Assembly: GCA_027490305.1 (NCBI GenBank)
Contig: JAIXYI010000079.1
Coordinates: forward strand, 1-35,351
Reading direction: 5' to 3'
Length of the DNA stretch: 35,351 nt
From: Flavobacteriaceae bacterium
GTDB lineage: Bacteria > Bacteroidota > Bacteroidia > Flavobacteriales > Flavobacteriaceae
Under the pieces are notes generated by a model, which was not told the origin of the DNA, did not search any database, and was given only the letters and a program-made list of their open reading frames with translations. The position numbers and the translations under genes are program-made. Below are positions 31,078 to 35,351 of this stretch, one piece after another (within the stretch, counting starts at the first letter, position 1; every line of letters starts with the position of its first letter).

Positions 31078-32433
31078 ATGCTGAACATATCCAATCAACA
31101 AAGCGCTTCGTCACAGAAACTACAGACGTTCAAAACCGTCCGGTATCTCGAAAACCGTCCACACTATAAGGTGCTGAACCGCATCGTGGTCGGCCTGGCT
31201 TTACTCGGCCTGCTGGTGTTGTTTTTGCCGTGGACACAGAACATATCGGGGTCTGGATTCGTCACGACCCTGAAGCCCGATCAACGACCGCAGACCATCC
31301 ACTCGGCCATTGCCGGACGGATCGAGAAGTGGTATGTCAAGGAAGGCGACTTCGTGAAAAAGGGCGATACCATTTTGTTTCTTTCTGAAACCAAAGATTC
31401 GTATTTTGATCCCAACCTTGTCGAAAACACGCGGCAGCAGGTTGAGGCCAAGAAAAGTGCGCTGCAATCGTATGGAGGAAAAGTTGGGGCACTCGAATCA
31501 CAGATTGTAGCCCTGGCCCGTGAAAAAGACCTGAAACTGCAGCAGGCGACGAACAAAATCCGTCAGGCCGTGCTAAAGGTGCGCAGTGATAGTATCGATC
31601 TTGAGGCTGTACGCACCCAACTGAAAATCGCCTACACACAGTTCGATCGCTCGACCCAATTGAACAAAGAAGGTCTCAAGCCGTTGACGGACGTGGAAGA
31701 GAAACGTCTCAAACTTCAGGAATCGCAGGCCAAAATCATCACCCAGGAAAACAAGCTGCTATCCTCCCGCAACGATTTAATTAATGCGAAGGTAGAAATC
31801 AACCGTATCCAGGCGGAGTATAGCGAGAAAATGTCGAAATCGAGTAGCGACAAGTTTACCGCCCTGAGCAACCAATACGATGCTACCGCTGAGGTGAACA
31901 AATTGAAGAACCAGTATGCCAACTACAGCATCCGTAACGGACTGTATTACATTACAGCACCCCAAAACGGATACGTCAACAGGGCGCTACAGTCGGGTTT
32001 GGGCGAAACGATAAAAGAAGGGACTGCCGTGGTGAGTATCATGCCGTCGCGGTATGAAATTGCCGTGGAAACCTACGTCGATCCGATCGACCTGCCGCTT
32101 CTCGACAAAGGAGCGCCGGTGCGATTGTGGTTTGACGGCTGGCCGACTATCGTGTTCTCGGGCTGGCCGGGGCTGTCGTATGGTACGTTCGGGGGTCGCG
32201 TGGTTGCGATTGAGAAATACATCAGTCCGAACGGCAAATACCGCGTTTTGATCGCACCCGATAAAGATGAGCCCGCCTGGCCGAAGCAGTTAAGCATCGG
32301 GGCCGGCGCCCAAACGATTGCGATGCTGGATACCGTCCCGGTATGGTTCGAACTATGGCGGACGCTCAACGGCTTCCCTGCTAATTATTACAAAGGGGAT
32401 AAGAAGGAAGAAAAGAAGGAGGAATCGAAATGA
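31078..32433 (+). CDS. HlyD-like membrane fusion (adaptor) protein
   Basis: A 451-residue periplasmic adaptor anchored by an N-terminal membrane helix (residues about 36-52, IVVGLALLGLLVLFLPW). A lipoyl/barrel-sandwich half-motif follows (GRIEKWYVKEGDFVKKGDTILFLSE, near 80-105). A long coiled coil (about 115-290, rich in Gln/Lys/Leu/Glu, with VEAKKSALQSYGGKVGALESQIVALAREK) and the second lipoyl half (ITAPQNGYVNRAL) precede a beta-barrel domain. This bridges the inner-membrane ABC transporter and the TolC-like channel, as in type I secretion. The start at 31078 is preferred, since the open frame upstream runs through the ABC gene in another frame. The C-terminal tail is Lys/Glu-rich (KGDKKEEKKEESK). 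Confidence 0.92.
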   Translation: MLNISNQQSASSQKLQTFKTVRYLENRPHYKVLNRIVVGLALLGLLVLFLPWTQNISGSGFVTTLKPDQRPQTIHSAIAGRIEKWYVKEGDFVKKGDTILFLSETKDSYFDPNLVENTRQQVEAKKSALQSYGGKVGALESQIVALAREKDLKLQQATNKIRQAVLKVRSDSIDLEAVRTQLKIAYTQFDRSTQLNKEGLKPLTDVEEKRLKLQESQAKIITQENKLLSSRNDLINAKVEINRIQAEYSEKMSKSSSDKFTALSNQYDATAEVNKLKNQYANYSIRNGLYYITAPQNGYVNRALQSGLGETIKEGTAVVSIMPSRYEIAVETYVDPIDLPLLDKGAPVRLWFDGWPTIVFSGWPGLSYGTFGGRVVAIEKYISPNGKYRVLIAPDKDEPAWPKQLSIGAGAQTIAMLDTVPVWFELWRTLNGFPANYYKGDKKEEKKEESK

Positions 32434-33809
32434 GAACGTTCTTCACACTCCTCTCGGTTTTATGGTTGGGTGGCGTTTGGGCACAGGGCGAACGGATGTC
32501 GTATGCCGAGTACCTGGGCTATGTCAAAAAATACCATCCCTTGGTGCGACAGGCCGACCTGAAAGTGAATGCCGCACAGGCCGCGCTGATGGTGGCACGC
32601 GGTGGGTTCGATCCGAAAATCGAAGTCGATTATACGAAAAAGGAATTCAAAGGGGTCGACTATTATGACCTTCTGAATTCCACTTTCAAGATCCCGACCT
32701 GGTACGGAATCGAGGTGAAGGCCGGTTTTGAGCAGGCGGAAGGCGTGTATGTAGACCCGCAGGTGTCGACACCAACGGATGGCCTTGCCTTTGTGGGCGT
32801 TCAGGTACCGCTGGGTCAGGGACTCTTCATCAACCAACGTATGGCCGATGTTCGGGCGGCGAAAGTACAACTCCGACTGGGCGTGGTGCAGCGACGGTTA
32901 CAGGCGACACAGGTGTTGTTTGATGCCTCAAAGGCGTATTTCCAATGGAAACGTACGTACGACGAGTTTACGCTGTATGGGCGTTACCTCGAGTTCGCGC
33001 AAGTGCGTTACGAAGGTATCCGCAAATCGATTACGGCAGGGGATAAACCGGCCATCGACAGTGTGGAAGCCGGCATTACGGTCAAAAACCGCCGCCTGTC
33101 GTTAGCGGAATCGCAATTGAAACTGACAAAGGCGCGACTCGAACTCTCTAATTATCTTTGGATCGACGACGTGCCCGTGGAATTGTCGGAGACGATCATG
33201 CCTGAAGAGGGATTGGAGGCGTCGATCGTGCAGACGTTGGAGTTGGAAAAAGCCATCATCGATCCGACTTCGGTGGAAGACCATCCGAAAATCGAAAGCC
33301 TCAAGGTCAAGCTCGATGTGCTCGAAATCGAACGGAAGCTGAAGGCCAACGCACTGTTACCCCGCATCGATGCGAGTTACCAATACCTGTCGGCGCCGTC
33401 GTATCTGGGGGATTATGTCGGACAGGATTACAAAGTCGGGCTCAACTTCAGTTTTCCCCTGTTTCTTCGAAAGGAACGCGGATCGCTGCGACTGGCCAAA
33501 CTGAAGATACAGGACGGAAACTTCGAACTTTCGAACGAACGACTGCAACTGCGGAATAAGATTGAAGCCCAAAAGGCGGAACTCACCATCCTCGCGAGCC
33601 AGCAAACCACCATCGCCGAGCTCGTAAACGATTACAACCGGATGCTGACCTCGGAAGAACGCCTGTTTTTATTAGGAGAGAGTTCGGTTTTCCTCATTAA
33701 TACCCGCGAGAACAGCCTGGTCAGTGCGCAACTTTCGCAGATCGACCTACAGAATCGGTATTTGCTTTCGCACGCCGAATTGTTCCGCGTGTTGGGTGGC
33801 GCGGAATAA
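32430..33809 (+). CDS. TolC-like outer-membrane efflux channel
   Basis: A 459-residue outer-membrane protein with a signal peptide (MRTFFTLLSVLWLGGVWAQ, cleavage after WAQ). Its two-repeat TolC fold is apparent from paired long helices (VNAAQAALMVARGGFDPKIEVDYTKK and KLKIQDGNFELSNERLQLRNKIEAQKAEL) and beta-strands with alternating aromatic residues (YLSAPSYLGDYVGQDYKVGLNFSFPLFL). It is the exit duct of the export system made by the three upstream genes. Its ATG overlaps the stop of the HlyD gene (ATGA). The closing segment NTRENSLVSAQLSQIDLQNRYLLSHAELFRVLG is typical of the C-terminal helix of this family in Bacteroidota. Confidence 0.92.
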   Translation: MRTFFTLLSVLWLGGVWAQGERMSYAEYLGYVKKYHPLVRQADLKVNAAQAALMVARGGFDPKIEVDYTKKEFKGVDYYDLLNSTFKIPTWYGIEVKAGFEQAEGVYVDPQVSTPTDGLAFVGVQVPLGQGLFINQRMADVRAAKVQLRLGVVQRRLQATQVLFDASKAYFQWKRTYDEFTLYGRYLEFAQVRYEGIRKSITAGDKPAIDSVEAGITVKNRRLSLAESQLKLTKARLELSNYLWIDDVPVELSETIMPEEGLEASIVQTLELEKAIIDPTSVEDHPKIESLKVKLDVLEIERKLKANALLPRIDASYQYLSAPSYLGDYVGQDYKVGLNFSFPLFLRKERGSLRLAKLKIQDGNFELSNERLQLRNKIEAQKAELTILASQQTTIAELVNDYNRMLTSEERLFLLGESSVFLINTRENSLVSAQLSQIDLQNRYLLSHAELFRVLGGAE

Positions 33810-33812
33810 GGA

Positions 33813-33843
33813 TAGGACGGATTTTTTGTCTATTTTCGTCCTA
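33813..33843. promoter_or_regulatory. Dyad TAGGACG/CGTCCTA around the promoter of the Crp/Fnr-type gene
   Basis: TAGGACG (33813-33819) and CGTCCTA (33837-33843) are perfect inverted 7-mers. A likely -7 box TATTTTCG (33831-33838, one mismatch from TAnnTTTG) lies between and overlaps the right arm. It could be an operator, or a 3' hairpin of the preceding operon; the first is favoured by its position on the promoter. Confidence 0.45.
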
Positions 33844-33848
33844 CCAGG

Positions 33849-34448
33849 ATGAAGATAATGGAAGGCCACACGCAATTAAAGGACTATCTACGACGGTTTG
33901 ACCTGCTCTCTGAAGTCGAGATCGACCAGTTTGTGGGCGCTTTCGCGGAAGTGCGAATCAGGAAGCGGCAATATATCGTACAGCCGGGTTTTACGGCCCA
34001 CAACAGGCACTACGTGGCGGAGGGCGCCTTTCGATCGTTCGTGGTGGACGATCAAGGAGGTGACCATACGATTTCGTTTGCTATTGAAGACTGGTGGATT
34101 ACGGATTACAACAGTTACATCTTCCAACAACCCGCGACGATGTTCGTGGTGGCGCTCGAGGATAGTGTGATCCTGCAAATCAACCACGAGGCCGAAAAAC
34201 AACTGAAGAGCGGCCATCATCGGTTTGAAACGATCTTCCGCATCATGGCCGAGCGCGGACTCGCCTTCCAGCAAAAACGAATGGTATCGAATCTTACGCA
34301 ATCGGCCGAAGGGCGCTACGACCACTTCATCGAAAAATACCCGCAGGTGGCGCAGCGACTGCCGCAATACGCCCTGGCGTCGTATCTTGGCATGACGACG
34401 GAATTCCTCTCTAAAATCCGGAATAACAAAGTGCGCCGGAAAAGTTGA
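33849..34448 (+). CDS. Crp/Fnr family transcriptional regulator
   Basis: A 199-residue regulator. Residues 1-125 form the cyclic-nucleotide-binding-like beta roll (RKRQYIVQPGFTAHNRHYVAEGAFRSFVVDDQGGDHTISFAIEDWWITD). This is the pattern of the many flavobacterial Crp/Fnr proteins that lack obvious cAMP-binding residues. The C-terminal helix-turn-helix is RLPQYALASYLGMTTEFLSKIRNNK at about 171-195. No iron-sulfur Cys cluster is present, so it is not an Fnr-type oxygen sensor. The gene precedes an AhpD-like CxxC gene by about 100 bp, a pairing common in Bacteroidota, so it may control that gene. An internal ATG at 33858 is an alternative start. Confidence 0.88.
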   Translation: MKIMEGHTQLKDYLRRFDLLSEVEIDQFVGAFAEVRIRKRQYIVQPGFTAHNRHYVAEGAFRSFVVDDQGGDHTISFAIEDWWITDYNSYIFQQPATMFVVALEDSVILQINHEAEKQLKSGHHRFETIFRIMAERGLAFQQKRMVSNLTQSAEGRYDHFIEKYPQVAQRLPQYALASYLGMTTEFLSKIRNNKVRRKS

Positions 34449-34468
34449 ACTGCTTCAAGCTTTTTTCC
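34446..34468 (+). terminator. Weak possible terminator of the Crp/Fnr-type gene
   Basis: TTGAA (34446-34450), loop CTGCT-like, TTCAA (34455-34459), then GCTTTTTT. The stem is only 5 bp and overlaps the stop codon, so this is tentative. Confidence 0.35.
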
Positions 34469-34482
34469 TAAACTACTTCATT

Positions 34483-34511
34483 TTGTTTGGTGGGTCGATG
34501 GCCCAACTTTG
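34483..34511 (+). promoter_or_regulatory. Promoter of the AhpD-like gene
   Basis: TTTG at 34483-34486, a 17-base spacer, then CAACTTTG (34504-34511), one mismatch from TAnnTTTG. It lies inside the frame that runs upstream of the gene, which supports the ATG at 34550. Confidence 0.45.
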
Positions 34512-34549
34512 TCTTGTCAATAATGGCATACCATCTAAAAACAAACAAA

Positions 34550-35098
34550 ATGGAAACAGTTACCAACATCCGATTCGACGTACCGCAAAAAGCAGACGTA
34601 TCAGCCACCAACCAGGCGCTTTTCGACAACCTGCACAAGGCATTGGGTTTTGTCCCGAACCTATACGCGTATTTCGCCAAAAACGACACCGCGCTGGGCG
34701 ATTACCTGACGCTTCAGAACCGCAAAAGCACGCTGCGCGCCAAAGAGCGTGAGGTTATCAACCTGGTAACGAGCCAGATCAACGGCTGTCGCTACTGTCA
34801 AAGTGCGCACACCGTATTGGGAAAACTGAACGGATTTACCGAAGAACAGGTACTCGAAATCCGTAGGGGAGGCGCTTCCTTTGATCCGAAACTCGATGCC
34901 CTGGCCCGGTTTACGGCCGCCGTCGTAACGGATCGCGGACACGCATCGGCTGAGGCGAAAGACGCGTTTTTTGCCGCCGGATACACAGAAGCGAACATGA
35001 TTGATGTTATCATCGTTGTAGGCGACAAGATCATATCCAATTACCTTCACAACCTCGCGGGGTTTGAGATCGACTTTCCGTTAGCGGATGCGCTCTAA
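34550..35098 (+). CDS. Carboxymuconolactone decarboxylase/AhpD-like CxxC protein
   Basis: A 182-residue helical protein of the carboxymuconolactone decarboxylase superfamily, alkylhydroperoxidase (AhpD) branch. The redox motif is Cys80-x2-Cys83-x3-His87 (NGCRYCQSAHT), preceded by REVINLVTSQ. This is the signature of AhpD-type peroxidatic proteins, in which the two Cys form the catalytic disulfide. The second helix pair includes DPKLDALARFTAAVVTDRGH and the last has DVIIVVGDKIISNYLHNLAG. Expected role: peroxide or electrophile detoxification, with an unknown electron donor. It lies about 100 bp downstream of the Crp/Fnr-type regulator. An upstream in-frame extension to 34487 is excluded by the promoter inside it. 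Confidence 0.92.
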   Translation: METVTNIRFDVPQKADVSATNQALFDNLHKALGFVPNLYAYFAKNDTALGDYLTLQNRKSTLRAKEREVINLVTSQINGCRYCQSAHTVLGKLNGFTEEQVLEIRRGGASFDPKLDALARFTAAVVTDRGHASAEAKDAFFAAGYTEANMIDVIIVVGDKIISNYLHNLAGFEIDFPLADAL

Positions 35099-35099
35099 A

Positions 35100-35351
35100 T
35101 AATGTGAGTTCGATATAAGCATGAAGTCAGGATGGCGGAAAGCACTTGGATGCAAGGCGCATTCCAGAGCGATAGCGGTGCTATCGCGAGGAAATGCAAC
35201 GAAGCAGACGGGTGGTTTCCGTCATCAGCCTAGGAAAAGTAGCCGAAAATTACTCCGCTAACAAGCATTTTGCAAATCTTGAGTAAGACAGGTGTTGTTT
35301 TTGAGTTAGTTACAACGCGTCTGACAAAATGCTTATATCGAACTCACGTTA
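35100..35351. mobile_element. MITE-like element with 23-bp terminal inverted repeats
   Basis: The left end (35100-35122, TAATGTGAGTTCGATATAAG followed by CAT) and the right end (35329-35351, ending CACGTTA) are inverted copies that match at 22 of 23 positions. The interior has a long imperfect palindrome (35131-35226; outer arms GATGGCGGAAA and TTTCCGTCATC, inner stem GCGATAGC/GCTATCGC at 35169-35187) and a second hairpin AAGCATTTTG/CAAAATGCTT (35263-35334). No coding capacity. It starts 2 bp after the AhpD-like stop codon. The terminal repeats suggest a non-autonomous transposable element. The right end coincides with the window edge, so flanking duplications cannot be checked. Confidence 0.6.

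Overview
The window looks like a chromosomal segment of a Bacteroidota bacterium, most likely a Flavobacteriaceae member with an unusually high GC content for that family (roughly 50% by eye). The evidence is the long SecA with the insertion seen in this phylum, a DnaJ with a shortened zinc region, the PadR/PspC/GIN-domain operon, a DUF2795 protein, and repeated upstream -7 boxes of the Bacteroidota form TAnnTTTG in place of sigma70-type promoters. Several predicted -7 boxes lie so close to the start codon that the transcripts should be leaderless or nearly so.

Layout. 1-3350: 5' end of meaB (minus, cut by the window edge), divergent AEC-type permease, FAD-linked glycolate/lactate oxidase subunit, small outer-membrane barrel protein with a very good terminator. 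3351-4060: about 700 bp without a credible gene, holding short repeats and a 131-bp inverted-repeat (MITE-like) element. 4061-9306 (minus): secA with tandem terminators, DUF2795 protein, cobalamin adenosyltransferase, LolD/MacB-type ATPase. 9419-13252: DUF6565-like lipoprotein (plus), a two-gene NatAB-like ABC exporter (minus), and a divergent VapBC-type toxin-antitoxin pair. 13318-16599 (minus): dnaJ, grpE, a TIGR01777 epimerase-like protein and a DUF4442 protein. 16693-20190 (plus): operon of DUF4870, PadR, PspC-domain and GIN-domain proteins. 20228-22898: ABC-F ATPase overlapping a SAM methyltransferase. 22899-24950: convergent lipoprotein, repeats, and one strikingly AT-rich membrane-anchored orphan gene that looks imported. 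24863-27600: two tandem-repeat arrays upstream of an S9-family peptidase. 27605-28573: orphan FbpC/PotA-like ATPase (minus). 28692-33809: tightly overlapped operon TetR - ABC exporter - HlyD-like adaptor - TolC-like channel. 33813-35098: Crp/Fnr-type regulator followed by an AhpD-like CxxC protein. 35100-35351: a long palindromic element with 23-bp terminal inverted repeats at the window end.

How they work together. MeaB and the PduO-type adenosyltransferase both serve adenosylcobalamin-dependent methylmalonyl-CoA mutase, so the organism probably runs that pathway. GrpE and DnaJ are the DnaK co-chaperones. The 28.7-33.8 kb operon forms a complete three-part envelope-spanning export machine under an apparent TetR autoregulatory operator. 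Its ABC subunit keeps Walker A but has non-canonical residues at the Q-loop, signature motif, Walker B and H-loop, and this is the most interesting feature of the window. The AT-rich gene at 23950-24690, with a conserved-looking His/Cys cluster and one C-terminal membrane anchor, is the best candidate for an undescribed acquired function.
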